A stretch of DNA of 64,000 nt from Pomacea canaliculata (GCF_003073045.1 NC_037599.1:24838695-24902694), one strand, 5' to 3'. Shown: positions 37,339-49,418, counted from the stretch's first letter. The notes: generated from the sequence alone by a model not told the origin. Made by a program: numbers and translations.

Positions 37339-40300
37339 GTAATATTTTTTTTTAACTTCACTGTTACGTGGAAGGGTCACCGGTCAGTTCCCCCCAAAAC
37401 CATTTCGCCCCACCATCTAAGTCACGGACATATAAATATAAATTGGCCCAGCCGTGACCTATTGTCCCACCACCGAAAGTTGAATCGTTCCAGGCCCCAA
37501 AGACGAAAAATAAATGCGTGATTTATATAGCGCATGATAAGGCTAAGTGACATATCTCACAATAGCGCATAATCGCGATTTTAAAAATAAGTTTTTGTCT
37601 TCATTTATGAGTTTGGAGGTTCGTAATAAATGCAGAAGTGTCTCTGTTCGGGTAGTCCGTATCACTGCCACGTCCTTAGTCCACGTTTGTGATAGATAAG
37701 GGGAAAGACTATCTCCCACCGTCTTTCATGCCATCATGTGCGACCCGCGGAACCGCCGAGACTTGGCAGACGAAGTGACAAACATCCTCGGGTCACTCTG
37801 CTGATTAGCCCTGTCCACTAGCAATTAATAGGGCGCCACTCATGTGACTTCAAATACCGCAATATGGACTGGGAGTTGCTGCTTGTTGTTGATTCTTATT
37901 ACTTCGGTCTTCTTTCTGTTGACCTTTAAGCCAGTCTTCTGCTTCCTCTGGTAGATTACTCGATCAGTTTGTTTGTGCGTGTTAATTGTTACCGATGAGA
38001 TAGGAGACTAATGTCATCTGCAAAGTCCAGATCCTCTAGCTGTTTGGTGAAGGTCCACTGCTACTGCTGTCCTTGGGCATAATCTATGACCATCAGGAAG
38101 ATTGATGGTGATAATATGCAACCTTTCTTATGCCGGTCCTTATTATAAAAGGTGTTGGGATGTAATTTTGGGGCGAAATGAACGGCCCTCTGTGGAAGCC
38201 TCAGAAGCCCATGCTTCACTTTGAAGTAAACATTGAAGCTAAATTTCCATGATGATACATAGACTACACTTAAGGTCTAAAATTGTGATAGGTTTTTAAA
38301 AGCTTCGTAGACCAGACAACAGCTCAAAAGAAGATGGTTATACAATAGCCACAGGAACAAACCACACTTAGGTGTACACATTGATATGTCATAAGGCTGT
38401 TATGTCAAGGCCTCATCACTATAAGACAAAAGTGGGAAATAATCAAGTGGCATAAGGGAAGGTGATGAATGTGTTAATGAGTTATCTTTTGGTACAAGTG
38501 TTCAGTGGTTGCTGCTACATTAGAATACCAAAAGCATGGTTGGTACCTTTTCATTTTTCTTTTTATATCTGCTACAGTTTCAGCAAATTTTAAGTTAGCG
38601 CTGATATCTTCTTTTTGTTATTATCTGCAGTCAGGCAGTCATTGCTGGAGATACCATGTACCTGTCAGGTATGATTGGTTTTATACCGACTTCGATGGAA
38701 ATCATCAGTGGGGGAGCAGCAGCAGAAGCAGATCAGGTGAAAACCACAAGATAATAATTTTCATGGATTGTGCCCAATACTTTGTAACAGTGCTGCAAAA
38801 AACTCCATTATTTTTCATCTGATTAGAAAATATAAAACAATTAGTTATTGGTATCATTATAAAATATTGCCAACAGAGTCATATATTGTTCAAACAAACA
38901 CTAACAGCTACCTATTTCAAACAGAGCAATACAAAGTTTTTCTTGTTTTTGCCTTTTGTTTGTGTGTGAAGATATGCTATTTATTTTGAATGCATATTTT
39001 GACTTTTTTGCGGATTAGGTCTGTTCTGCAGTTGAGAAATGCACTATATAAATCCACGTTATTAATATATGTAGAGGTGTAGTGCACCCCCCCACACACA
39101 CACACACACACTTTTTGTCCCCCTTCTTTTTCTGTTACTTGGTCTCTGGTCTGTGAGAAATGTGCTATATAAATCCACATTAGTGTTTGAACAGTATATG
39201 GCACTTTTGTAATATTTGACATCAAATTGATTAATAGTAAATATTGTTAGCTACTTATATCATCGGTGATCAGCACCACTTTTTTGCCTTTGGTATTGGG
39301 ACATAGCTGGGACGAGTTGACTTGGGCTGTGGGGTGATATGGTCTTGGGGCTTGTAACACTTTCATCCAAAATAAATCCCACATGAGGATGCATACCACA
39401 CAAACAACATTTTTTCCTTCTACCGTACAGTAACACTTGTTCCAGAATAGCAGACAACTTTGTATTATCCACCCAATAGACAGCATTAGACAGGAAACAT
39501 TACTTGACTTCCCCAGTGCATGTTATCATAGCCTGTGCTTGCCAAATGTGCCCTCCAGGACTTGCCTCCTGATATCAGATTTGTTCCAGCCATTTGTTTG
39601 TAGATTTTCACTTGGCTAAAATATCTTTGTTTTGTTAGGCATTGAAGAACATTGGAGAGGTCTTGAAGGCAGCTGGCATCTCTTACAGTAATGGTGAGTA
39701 ACAGTGCATGTATTTGTTTATATTTTTCAATTACAAATATTTCTAAGTCAGCTAATTCAATCCAAATTACATGTAGTCACTTCTAGCTGCTTATCATTCT
39801 GCCAAATATATATATATTACTCATATATATTGAATCTTTGTTACCTGTGTAAGTGGTGCAGATATATTAGTGTGAACCAGTTGGGTGGTAGTACACACGT
39901 ATTAAATACATATATCCATGTACATGCATTAAAAATCTGTTTTTATACAAGTCTGTTTATCCCTTGTTTTTCACAGTTGTAAAGACAACAGTTCTGCTGG
40001 CAGACATCAATGATTATGCAGCTGTTAATGAAATCTATTCAAAGTGTGAGTTTTGTATGTGTGTGTGTTTTTAACAATAGCAATAACAACCAACTTTATT
40101 AGTCCCAATGGGCAATTTAAATATCAAATTTAAATATTCATTTTGCCCCAAGACCATAACATTTCACAACCTAAGTCAAATTTTCCCAGGTAACACCATA
40201 TCATCCCAACACCAAAAGGCTGAATGGTCACAGGCACAAAAGATGAATTGATTACAAATGACACAAGTATTTATTAACATCAAATATTACCAAAGAGGCA

Positions 40301-41331
40301 AACATTGTTCAAACAACATAGATATTTAAACTCAGCTGCCTATTTTAAACCGCCATGTGAATTCGCTTATCCACCATTTTAAAGTAGTCACGTGGCAATA
40401 TGCATGCAGAACAACCACATGTGGTCACCAGATTTTTAATTACTGTGCTGCAAAACAGTGGAACTATCTTCCCTTCCAAAACCGCCATCTACCCACCATC
40501 AGATCCTTCAAAAGTGTACTAAAGGCACATATATCTTCCATGAGCATTACTCCTTACACTAATCAACATAGTGTCAGTTGTCTGCATAGTTCCTTCTCTT
40601 TCCATCTTTCATATGTTATCGATTTCCCCTACTAGTCTGAGAGCATGCTGCTTTGTGAGGATGACCATGTGCTATGTAAATCACGTTTTTTATTATTGAA
40701 TATTATGTAAATGCCATGAGTCCACCTTCTTTGGTGGGATAATTCAATATAAATAAGCATTACTATATGGATTGTTCTCATATGCAGAACTTTAACCCAC
40801 TTTTAGTTTGTGAAATGGATGACTATGTGGAAGGCAGGATATGGAAATCTATAAGTTATTTTTGTGGTATTTCTTTTACTGTAGTAGGGGTTAATCTTTT
40901 TTTTTAAGTATAAAGTCTGTTCAATGTTTACACTTTTGCAAGATTTGCTTAATTTCACACTTACAGATTTCAATGAAGCAAAACCTGCCCGGGCAGCATA
41001 TCAAGTAGCAGCACTTCCAAAAGTAAGTGTTGGTCATCTTGTAAGAATTATTGAGCTAGGGGAATATGGATTTGTTCATATGTGTATAATTCTTATGTGG
41101 GGAAGAAATGAGTTTAAAGGGGAGTAATATGAATTAAATATCAATAAGTTAGTACCTTTTTTTTTTTTCAAATATAATTTTTGGTTGTCTTTAGGGTCAA
41201 TGTTTATTTTTAAGAGGATTAGCAGGCTCTCTGAAATGCTAATTACTTTTAATTTATTTTAATTGCAGGGAGCAAAGGTGGAAATCGAAGCTATAGCTAT
41301 CGTAGGAAAAATCGTGGAGGCACAGTTGTAA
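37274..41331 (+). CDS. RIDA: 2-iminobutanoate/2-iminopropanoate deaminase, RidA family (complete, 6 exons, 137 aa)
   Basis: The enzyme hydrolyses reactive enamine/imine intermediates released by PLP enzymes, such as 2-aminoacrylate, to 2-ketoacids and ammonia; it works as a trimer in cytosol and mitochondria. Exons: 37274-37338, 38631-38736, 39639-39693, 39977-40045, 40967-41022, 41269-41331. All junctions are GT/AG in phase, giving 137 aa, the same length as the human protein. It shows VVKTTVLLADINDYAAVNEI and KPARAAYQVAALPKGAKVEI; Arg107 in the second matches the substrate-carboxylate arginine of the family, and Glu124 lies in the conserved EIEAIAI strand. The start MASIVRKIVSTAAAPKAVGP aligns with the family start. 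Introns hold LINE relics. AATAAA at 41728-41733 is a likely polyadenylation signal. Confidence 0.98.
37372..38205. mobile_element. Possible inverted-end element in RIDA intron 1
   Basis: The left side has GTTCCCCCCAAAACC and CATTTCGCCCCACC; the right side, near 38170-38200, has the inverse TTTTGGGGCGAAATGAACGG. About 17 of 22 bases pair when the ends are aligned. A minus-strand LINE fragment lies inside it. The boundaries are uncertain. Confidence 0.4.
37880..38165 (-). mobile_element. LINE reverse-transcriptase fragment with FADD motif
   Basis: Minus-strand reading gives IRKGCILSPSIFLMVIDYA, then WTFTKQLEDLDFADDISLLS, the RT palm with its catalytic Asp pair, followed by a degraded lysine-rich part. 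One frame change separates the two halves. It lies in RIDA intron 1, antisense to the gene. Confidence 0.8.
38631..38736 (+). CDS. RIDA: RIDA exon 2 (residues 22-57)
   Basis: Reads QAVIAGDTMYLSGMIGFIPT and SMEIISGGAAAEADQ. CTGCAG acceptor, GTGAAA donor. The family glutamine after SG is methionine here (SGMIG), a mild change. Confidence 0.96.
39005..39180 (+). repeat. Two copies of a LINE/SINE-like 3' tail with a (CA)n between
   Basis: TTGAGAAATGCACTATATAA (about 39033-39052) and GTGAGAAATGTGCTATATAA (about 39153-39172) are each followed by ATCCAC and T/A-rich sequence. A C-run and (CA)n lie at 39087-39111 between them. Confidence 0.6.
39639..39693 (+). CDS. RIDA: RIDA exon 3 (residues 58-76)
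   Basis: Reads ALKNIGEVLKAAGISYSN; acceptor GTTAG, donor GTGAGT, 55 nt. Confidence 0.96.
39977..40045 (+). CDS. RIDA: RIDA exon 4 (residues 76-99)
   Basis: Reads VKTTVLLADINDYAAVNEIY then SK and one base of a tyrosine; acceptor CACAG, donor GTGAGT-like. Confidence 0.97.
40135..40700 (+). mobile_element. Dispersed repeat plus LINE RT C-terminal fragment in RIDA intron 4
   Basis: The left part (40135-40410) matches the repeat at 35630-35905. The right part reads FNYCAAKQWNYLPFQNRHLP and IRSFKSVLKAHI, the usual end of CR1/L2-type RT proteins, then a tail ending GTGCTATGTAAATCACG and T/A-rich sequence. It is degraded. Confidence 0.75.
40967..41022 (+). CDS. RIDA: RIDA exon 5 (residues 99-117)
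   Basis: Reads FNEAKPARAAYQVAALPK, containing active-site Arg107. TTACAG acceptor, GTAAGT donor. Confidence 0.97.
41269..41331 (+). CDS. RIDA: RIDA exon 6 (residues 118-137)
   Basis: Reads GAKVEIEAIAIVGKIVEAQL then TAA. TTGCAG acceptor. Confidence 0.97.
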   Translation, partial: GAKVEIEAIAIVGKIVEAQL

Positions 41332-41727
41332 TCATATGTGCAGAAACACTTGAGGGAAAAAAATGGAAGTGATAATGGAAATTTTCCAGTAAAAAAGAAT
41401 TCCTTTTGTCTTCAGGGTGAGGAGGATTTAAAGAATGCATTTATTGTCTTCCATCACACTATATCATATACAGTTATGGGTTATGCAACTTTGCTAAATT
41501 TTGTGTGCCTTCTTAGAGTTGAGATGGTGGCTGAAACTGAGCAGTTAACATGTTCAAGGAAATGTTTTCATGTGTCTCTGCAGTCATGCACAGTTTGCAT
41601 CTAGAAGGGACATGATCATCAAATTTTTTATGGATATTTTATAACTAGTTAGCACTGCATGGATTAAACTGTTAAGGTAAAGTTTCTTAGTGATTATAAA
41701 TATTTGACATGAAACAAGGCATTTCTT

Positions 41728-41733
41728 AATAAA
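41728..41733 (+). terminator. Likely RIDA polyadenylation signal
   Basis: AATAAA about 400 nt after the RIDA stop, the first canonical hexamer downstream. Another AATAAA-like site lies near 42134. Confidence 0.5.
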
Positions 41734-41739
41734 TTTGTA

Positions 41740-44300
41740 ATGTGAAGATGAAAATACCTTTAGTCATCACATTATGCATATCTGAACATGTCAGTTTTTA
41801 AGATGCTTTAGCTAGTTATAGAATGTAGACAAATTATCTCTTATAATTATTTGTTCTTTGCCTCTCACATTTTCTTTTTCAAAAAAATGCATTTGAAGGT
41901 GTATATAAACCAAGAGATTTATTATCCCAGAAAATTTATAGGACGGTATGTATTCTATTTTTTTGTGTATGTGTAAGTGAAACTATGCTTGTGGTTGTAT
42001 TGATATACAGACATTCAAAATGAATCTTATTTTAGGTGTGATCATGTAAAGAATGTAGTGCTGGTCCAAATCAGATTACAGCATTGAGTGAAAGCATTAA
42101 CCTTTGAGACATGAGATAAAGTCATGATGCACAAAATAAAGTGCTCATTAATATACACTTGTGCCACTGAGTTCTTTTGGTTGTGTTGAGCTGGTCCAAT
42201 TATTTTTTAGGTGGATCCACAACATTTACAGCACTTAAACCTACGTGGCATCTGTTTACAGGGCTGGCTGCCCTCTGCCAAGGATGGTCCCAAGCCTGGC
42301 TGAAAAAGAAGGAGGGTTGGGTGTGGGGCCAGCACCCCACCCTGTAAAACAAATCCTTGCTATCAAAACATCGACAACAGTTAAGACTGTAGTCGATGGC
42401 CTATGCCCCAGGAGGGGCGAAGGGCATAAAAAAAAAACAACCTTTTCTATTTTTTCTGATGCTCTGTGAAGAGTTTAGTATTTGCATTCACATACACTCA
42501 CATGCATGGTTAACGTGCACTCGTATGCACGGTTAGCAAGTCACATGCACTGTTAACAATAAGTGGATCATAATAGGAGTATGATGGAGAAAGGAATAGC
42601 TGGGTAGACTGAGCACAGTATATCTAAAGATTTTAAAAGCATTTAATGTCCCAATTAAACAGTGAGGCAGGACATTCCAAATACTAATGCTGAAAAAGGC
42701 CAACTTGCTTATGAAGCCTTTGACCTGACTACTGTACTTTACCAATTGGTGCAACTTGTAGTGGTGTGGTGGCTTGCATGCCATGTCGATCCACAGAGCT
42801 ATGTCGGCAGGAGCCTTGTGTTCCTTGCAGGTCTAACCAAGCTGAATAGGTCTGTCAGGATAGAAGCCAGACTAAAATGTTGCACCCTGGCCCTCTAGGT
42901 TGGGGGTTTTGCTTTGGGTTAACAACTCGTGTTTAAAAAAAAAGCTGTTACAGAAACCGCAACAATACTACAATAGGGGCCTGGCGAGGTGGTGTTGCGG
43001 CCCTATGCTCCTTGAGGAGTAACAAGGAATAAAAACAAAAAAACTGTATTTTATGTCTTTCTGAAAACTAGCAGCTGGTAAAGTTTATAGATTCAAGAGG
43101 CTAAAGACAGGCAAAAGTCATGTCAGACATATTAGTAACAAAGCATTGTGCTTGTTCCAAATCTCAACTGATTCTCCACCAGCAAGTCAGCTGTACGAAA
43201 AAGAAATCATCATTATTATTAATGGGGCCTGAAAATGGCAGATGTCTCCAGTCTGGTATGTGAGACGGTGAGAAAAGTGGCCTGGGCAAAACAAATTGAC
43301 CTGCCAGGCTGGAAGGGGAACACGTTCAGACAGAGGCTGAGGCGAGGCGGTGAATAACACAATAGCAAAGTTCTAGGACATGACACAATACCAGCAAAGG
43401 GACATGCATGTTGGAGTTGGTACAAGTACCCTTATACAGATACAATCATTGCAGGCGTTCATACCAGTGCTGACCCTGCTAAAGAAGTTTTATTGCCACC
43501 CTGTATAATGCAGGGGTAAATCTTAGTAAAGTGACAGGTGATGTTAAAAGTTTCATCAAATTGGTTTTCTTATTGTTTGCTCATGTTATCCTTTTCTCAG
43601 ATAGCGCAATTAGTTCATAGGCAGTTGACCATGCTTTGTGAAAGCTCTTGGCTTGACCTAATGGTCAAGACAAATCAGACATCGCTTTTCTGGTACTAAC
43701 TCAAGATGAAAAAGTCAGCAACCTTAGCAATCGTAATCAGAAACTTTGTCAGTTTTGTCTCAAAATAAGTCTAGAAATCTTAAATTCTATTCTTTTTGTT
43801 TCAGCGGAGGTCTGTCAGCTGATTATACATCTTGGCTTTTACTGGTTTTATGCTGGCTAACAGGCAACATATTTTATATTTTCTATGTCATGAATTGCTG
43901 TCAGTTATGCAATTTTTCATCTTGAATGTAGATGTGTGCTTCTTTTAAGCCCCAACTGATGGCCTAAAAAATACAGGTCAGTCCTCTCTGTCTCTCTCAG
44001 TCATCCAAAGTATGCAATCTCTGACAGAAATATGTCCATGTTCTTCCAGTAGTTCTTTACTGTTTCTTCCTAGGAACTTCACAACCATGTTGTCACTTAA
44101 ATTACTTAACAACGTTGAGTAAACATACAAATATTACCTTAACAAAACAGTGTACCTTCACTCTGTGCTGGAAACTTAAAAGCAGTTAAGTAAACTATAA
44201 ACTTTGTTACCATGATTATATAAAAAATATAAAAACAATATGAGCTAGATGATATTGCAGAAGTTTAAGTGTTGGATGTGAACACTGCCTTGCTAGTTCC
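41740..44300. other. Repeat-rich DNA downstream of RIDA
   Basis: No conserved gene. It contains a LINE-like block at about 42190-42440 (reading PRMVPSLAEKEGGLGVGPAP), a possible RT C-terminal scrap on the minus strand at 42533-42784 (FSISIWNVLPHCLIG), and a SINE at 42960-43035. Confidence 0.5.
42960..43035 (+). mobile_element. SINE fragment with A-box-like head and AAGGAATAA tail
   Basis: Starts GGGGCCTGGCGAGGTGGTG, resembling a tRNA A-box region, and ends GAGGAGTAACAAGGAATAAA, the tail also seen at 13203-13250 and 35541-35590. Confidence 0.6.
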
Positions 44301-45820
44301 CAAACATGTGACAGCACTCAACCCAACTAGACAGAAGTTAATATTTCATACTTTTGTTCTGTTTTTTTTTTTACTTTATAAATTGTAAATGGTATTAACA
44401 AAATTAAGTGATATGTTATTCTTTTGGCTATGACAAAAAGGTAATCTTTTAATCAACACTGTATAACAAGTGAATGCCTACTGATCCATTGACTGAAGCC
44501 AATTGACATGATAATGTCAAGGAAACAAAGTACACTACATAAAGATCTTCAACATATTCAACACGTCGAAACAACCCGTGAATAAATAATCTGATCTATC
44601 TTAATACTGTTCTCTAAAATACTGTTGGTTTTTCTTTCTCAAAATGAGTTATGCATAGAAATATAGCAGTAATGAGAAGTTAAGTAATATACAGTTCCAG
44701 CACAAAACTGCAAGTCATGACATGCATGCATAGCCAGAGTGCCAGTCAATTCTGAGTGCTGCTTCGAAAAGGCAACCTTCATATCACAGACCAATTATTT
44801 TTCACACTGTGGATCTGTATGTAATTCGCCAGTCGATCTGCAAACAACAAAATATTCCTACCAATGATCAACATTCACAACAGAGCATGTTTAAGAATCA
44901 GATATGTTAATGACAATGGCTACAGCTGATGCAAACTTCTGATATGTTTTCATTTTATTTTTGGCAACCACTGATCTAGCTCGAGTTTCTCTTTCTTGCC
45001 CGAGCCCGCATTCAGACACTTAATGAAGTATGTCTTCTCTTACTGTTTTGCAGCTTTCAAACTTGCAAGTATCACTAGCTGTAGATTTGTGAAACTTTAA
45101 TTAATACAGTGATGGCAACTCACCCTGACGTTCAACTATTGCTAGTCCGCCCCTTGTTCTACTTCGGAAGCGGCTGGGACAGCACCTGCACCGCCACCTG
45201 CAACATGGAGCTCGCCATCAGTTAACATGAGAAGTGATGAGGGTGGAATCTGCCGGCCACGTATTGATAAACCAATTTCTCCACCCCCAGCATGCAGCAC
45301 AGTGCCTTGTTTCCCTGACCATTAGGTTCGTATTCACATCCCTCGCAAACAACCCTAACTTGGGAACTGCATGTTATGTTTACTCGAAAGACTGCCTTGA
45401 GCCACTGAATAGCTGAAGTTATAGCGGGAATTTAAGTGGGTGAGAGGTGGCATGTCTTTGTTTGCTCAAGGGTAGAATGGGGAATCTACAGAAACGAGAA
45501 ACAGGAAAAGCATTTCTGAAAACAAGAGGAAACTTCAGACGGTTAAATTTTATCACCCTGACGAATGCTCCATGAGAAAATATACAGTAATACAGATGAC
45601 ATACTTATTTGCTTCTGTTACAAACCGATTAATCCCAAACTCCGCATATGTACCAGGCTCCCTCTGATAAATTACCGGATGGAAAAACGGGATTAAGGCC
45701 TTTAATGAAAGGTTTTAACCGCTGTCAGGTTTATCCTCCCCGGGTAAGCTATCAGGCTAGGTAAGCGTGCTTTATGAGGAGCCGTGTGCAGTATCCTCAT
45801 CCCTCAGCATGCAAAAGTGA
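44300..45820. other. Intergenic DNA, no gene seen
   Basis: No conserved frame. A small ORF at about 45112-45225 (MATHPDVQLLLVRPLFYFGS) is GC-richer than its surroundings but matches no family I know. Confidence 0.4.
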
Positions 45821-45919
45821 TCTGAACAGTGCCTAAAACACACCTGCAAAACAGTGATCTGAACATGGTTGGTTGCTTAGACTTTTACATTGTGCCAGCA
45901 ATAAGGCTACATCACTATC

Positions 45920-46075
45920 TGAACGGTACCCGACATCCCCACGTGCAACACAGTTGTCTGAACGGTACCCCACGTCCCCACCTGCAGCACAATCATCTGC
46001 ACGGCACCCACAAACCAACCCCCAGCACAATCATCTGCACGGCACCCACATACCCACCTGCAGTACAGTGACATA
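45920..46075 (+). repeat. Minisatellite, 38-39-bp unit, four copies
   Basis: Units begin at 45920, 45959, 45998 and 46036, each starting TGAACGG or TGCACGG and containing CCCAC and CAGCACA. Degenerate relatives extend left to about 45823. Confidence 0.85.
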
Positions 46076-46536
46076 AGTCAGCAACCATCGACATGCTGTT
46101 TGTGTTCACGACCACAAGCACTGACTGTCTTTACGACTTTCTCACAAAAGCCCGCTAGTGTTTCCCGCTGCTACCTTTATCTCTTCCGTCGTCTCGTGAA
46201 AGTCTTTTCTCTGGGTCATCGAAATCTGTTGACAGCCTGATAACAGTTTTATTATCTGCATTTGTCTGGCGTGTAAAAGCCTCCGTCCTTAACGCTTAAC
46301 ATCTTGAGAGACATCGGCGCCAGTGCAGCTACAAAAGCATTTGCACCAAAGCCAGTCTACAGGTCCACCTGCAGGAGAAAGGGTGGACAGACAGTAAGCT
46401 TCAGGCCCTCCACCGCCACCCTCCCTCTGACTCTCGATGGGGTCACTGATGTTTTCTGACCACTTTTGTGTTACTTATAGAGGTATAGTACTAACACTGA
46501 AATACAGGTATAGTATGACAAGTAACACTAAATAAC

Positions 46537-46664
46537 ACTAAAATACAAGTATAGCATGGAGAGAAGGAATAGAAATAATACTAAAATACAAGTATAGCAT
46601 GGAAAGAAGGAATAGAAATAATACTAAAATACAGTATAGCATGGAGAGAAGGAATAGAACGTCA
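46537..46664 (+). repeat. Tandem repeat, 43-bp unit, three copies
   Basis: Units start at 46537, 46580 and 46623 with ACTAAAATACA and continue TATAGCATGGAGAGAAGG. An older, shorter copy lies at about 46493. Confidence 0.85.
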
Positions 46665-47488
46665 GTGCTGTGGTGCGGTACATATTATGGAGTTCTCTGC
46701 CGCACGTGACACCCCACCACCCTCGCCTCCCCAAGCTGTGACAGTGACGGAGGGGCTGGTGAGGATAATCGCTGCACCGATTCTAAATTCTTCTTTTCCA
46801 AGATTCCACCCCTTTCATCCCTAATATTGAAGAGACAGTTTCTCTCTCGTGCATGATCAAAATGTTTATGTCTGTAGCCTTATCACTGTGAGTATGCCTT
46901 TGGTTAGCTTAATGTACTTTTAAAACAAGCAGTCGTGTGCAAAAACTAATAACAGTGTATGTTCCACTTAGTTGTTGAAATGTTGAGATGGATATCTTGC
47001 AGAATTATCGCAACAGAAAAATACAGGGCTTGTAACTCTAAGAAAAACAGGAAATGGCGACAGGATTTATAGGGAGAAGGGATCAATAGGAGGCTTTGAA
47101 GCTTTTTGGTCAATCCAACCTGCCTAATATTAAAATAAAGGAGTGCAGCTATCTGTGAGAGGTACCTGAACTTTGCTGTTGTGACAGACCGTTGCCAAGA
47201 GCCTGCGATCGTCGTCAGCTGATGGTGGTGGTTGTGAGTTGGAAACGTCGCTTGAGTCAAACGATGAGTGGGCGAAAAAAGGTGAAGTTAAGTTTGCAAC
47301 TTGCAAGGAATAGGTTTACAAATACAGGTAGGGCTCTATAAAAGCTGTAATCCAAAGAAAGCAAAATAAAAATCCCCTATTTTCGCGACGAAAACACGCG
47401 ATGTCAGACATGATGCCCGACGCTAGTGCGTGAGTCGGTGTGTGTGTGTGTGAATAGTTATATTGTCAGGCTGTCAGCAGCCAGGAAG

Positions 47489-47596
47489 ATGTCTTCGTTT
47501 AAAAGAAAGTTTGCGAAAGACTGCGTTTGTACAGACACCGGTACAAAAGTATTTGTTTTATACATAGGTATAAGTGCCAAGATTATTTTCGAATAA
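47489..47596 (+). other. Small ORF, possible first exon (35 codons)
   Basis: ATG in good context (GGAAGATGTC), reading MSSFKRKFAKDCVCTDTGTK. A CpG-containing stretch precedes it, and a GGTACA donor-like site follows codon 17. I do not recognise the protein. It may be chance. Confidence 0.2.
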
Positions 47597-49337
47597 GTGG
47601 GTTTTATCACATGAAGCTAATTAGTTGAATGTTACTCTGTTCCATTGTGGAGATACAGGCCTATGAGTTACAATCTCAAATACCGTACCATCACAAAACT
47701 GTAGGATCGCCGATGGTTACATCTCATTAATATGTGCCCGAACGCGCTTCCGTTGTCCAAGGGCTTCAGTGACAAGAAATTAGAATCCTTGAGTCCTTTT
47801 TTTACCCCCCAAAAAAATAATTTTAAAAAATACGATGCATTTTCGTGACAAACCCATGGAATCCTTTATGTACGTTCTGCTAGAATACTAGCAACTGTGA
47901 GCTTAATTGTCGGTTTGACGAGTTAAATTTTTAAAAAAGTACCGAACCTTTTTTTTTCTTTCGAAACCACTACCTCCACCATTGCCACCTCAGCATGCCC
48001 GCTTTCAGAAGCCTTATTAATAAAGGTCGTAAAAGCAAACTGATCCTTCGGTCAAGTTTGTAAAGCAGTAAATTTTCTCAATGACATCATTGTAACCACA
48101 CTTCAAAATTAGTTGCAATCATCATGCCAGAGGAACATTTTCGCTATTTACCTGACTAGCACAGTCGCAATATCTGGCTGCTAGTCTTCTAAACTGCCAC
48201 TGTATAACCTCCAGCTGGATTTGTGGCCTTCTGCTTAATTCTATAAGCACCCAGCTAGAGCGATTGTCTGTGAACCCAGCTCCATGTCAGCACCACCACC
48301 ACCCTTCGTTCCTCAAATATATGCTGTGAAAGTTGTTAAAATAGTGTAGAGGTGATAAGGGTAGCATAATCACACATCATGCACAGAGATTTTTCGCCTC
48401 TCCCCCTTTTCCCACCCTTCGCCTCACACGACCCCAAGAGACCTAGCAACAGTTTGTACCGACAATTCATTTTGTTGGTTACAAACATAGCAAACATAGA
48501 GAAATGTTGTGGTTTTTCCGTGGGAGTCAATTCAAGAGCTACTGGTTCTTCTGATATATTACGAATCCTAAGTTTTATGCATATGTTCAAATGAGCATAT
48601 ATTTATGCATTTATTACATGGCGATACGCTCATACGGACTCGCTACATATTCGAGTGCGTACATGTTTATATGCACGTACATTCGTACACATACATATTT
48701 ACACAGATGTCCACACCCATGTATATGTATGCGCATCCGCGGCCTCTATATGCTTAAATATATATAAAATATGTTTTGATATATGTATGTATTCTATCAT
48801 CGTTCATTTAAAGCTAAATAAAAGATCCCTAATTTGTTGAGGAAAGGGTTGCATACACATAATTATAAGTGGACGAGATTTACGTGGAAGAAGCTTCACT
48901 ATTTTAGGTCGTTCATTTTTGTTTGACAATAGCAAACCAAGAGCAAAGATGGCTCAGGACAATCGGGACACTTTTCACCTTTTTTCCGTCTATTAATACG
49001 GAATTAACAACCGCCATGGCAGCTGTCTCGACTTCCTGGTTGATGCATCTTAGCAACAACAAAACATAAACAGCCCTCACCTGGTGTCAGCTGCACACCT
49101 TCACTGAGGGGTGATGGGGGCGAGCAGGTGAACGTTGCTCAAGGACCCGCTGTCTCGTGCGAGGTGCAGGCCAGACATTTATTCGATTTATTTAATTTGC
49201 TTTGAGAGGGCTGAACAGCGGCCACTGTCTGCACAGGGTTCTCAGATTACTTCCTACATAGTACAACTCTTTGTCAGTGCTGTGCTGTCCTTGCTTTGAG
49301 TCTTCGCGAGACTTGTCAGCACATGTATTCAGTCGCC

Positions 49338-49412
49338 ATGACGACGGCAACATTCTCCCTCGCAGTGCTCTCCCTGTATGCGCTCTTTGGCGTCAACCTA
49401 TTTATAGCTTGA
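49338..49412 (+). other. 24-residue hydrophobic ORF, signal-peptide-like
   Basis: Reads MTTATFSLAVLSLYALFGVN then LFIA and stop; the context is GCCATGA. The hydrophobic core suits a secretion signal or small membrane peptide, but no mature domain follows in frame. It sits just before a candidate exon at 49419-49497. Confidence 0.2.
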
Positions 49413-49418
49413 GTACAG

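Noticed and set aside
45829..46076. Overlapping frames with repeated H/N/T-rich peptides
   Set aside because: They are translations of the 38-39-bp minisatellite, not a repeat protein.
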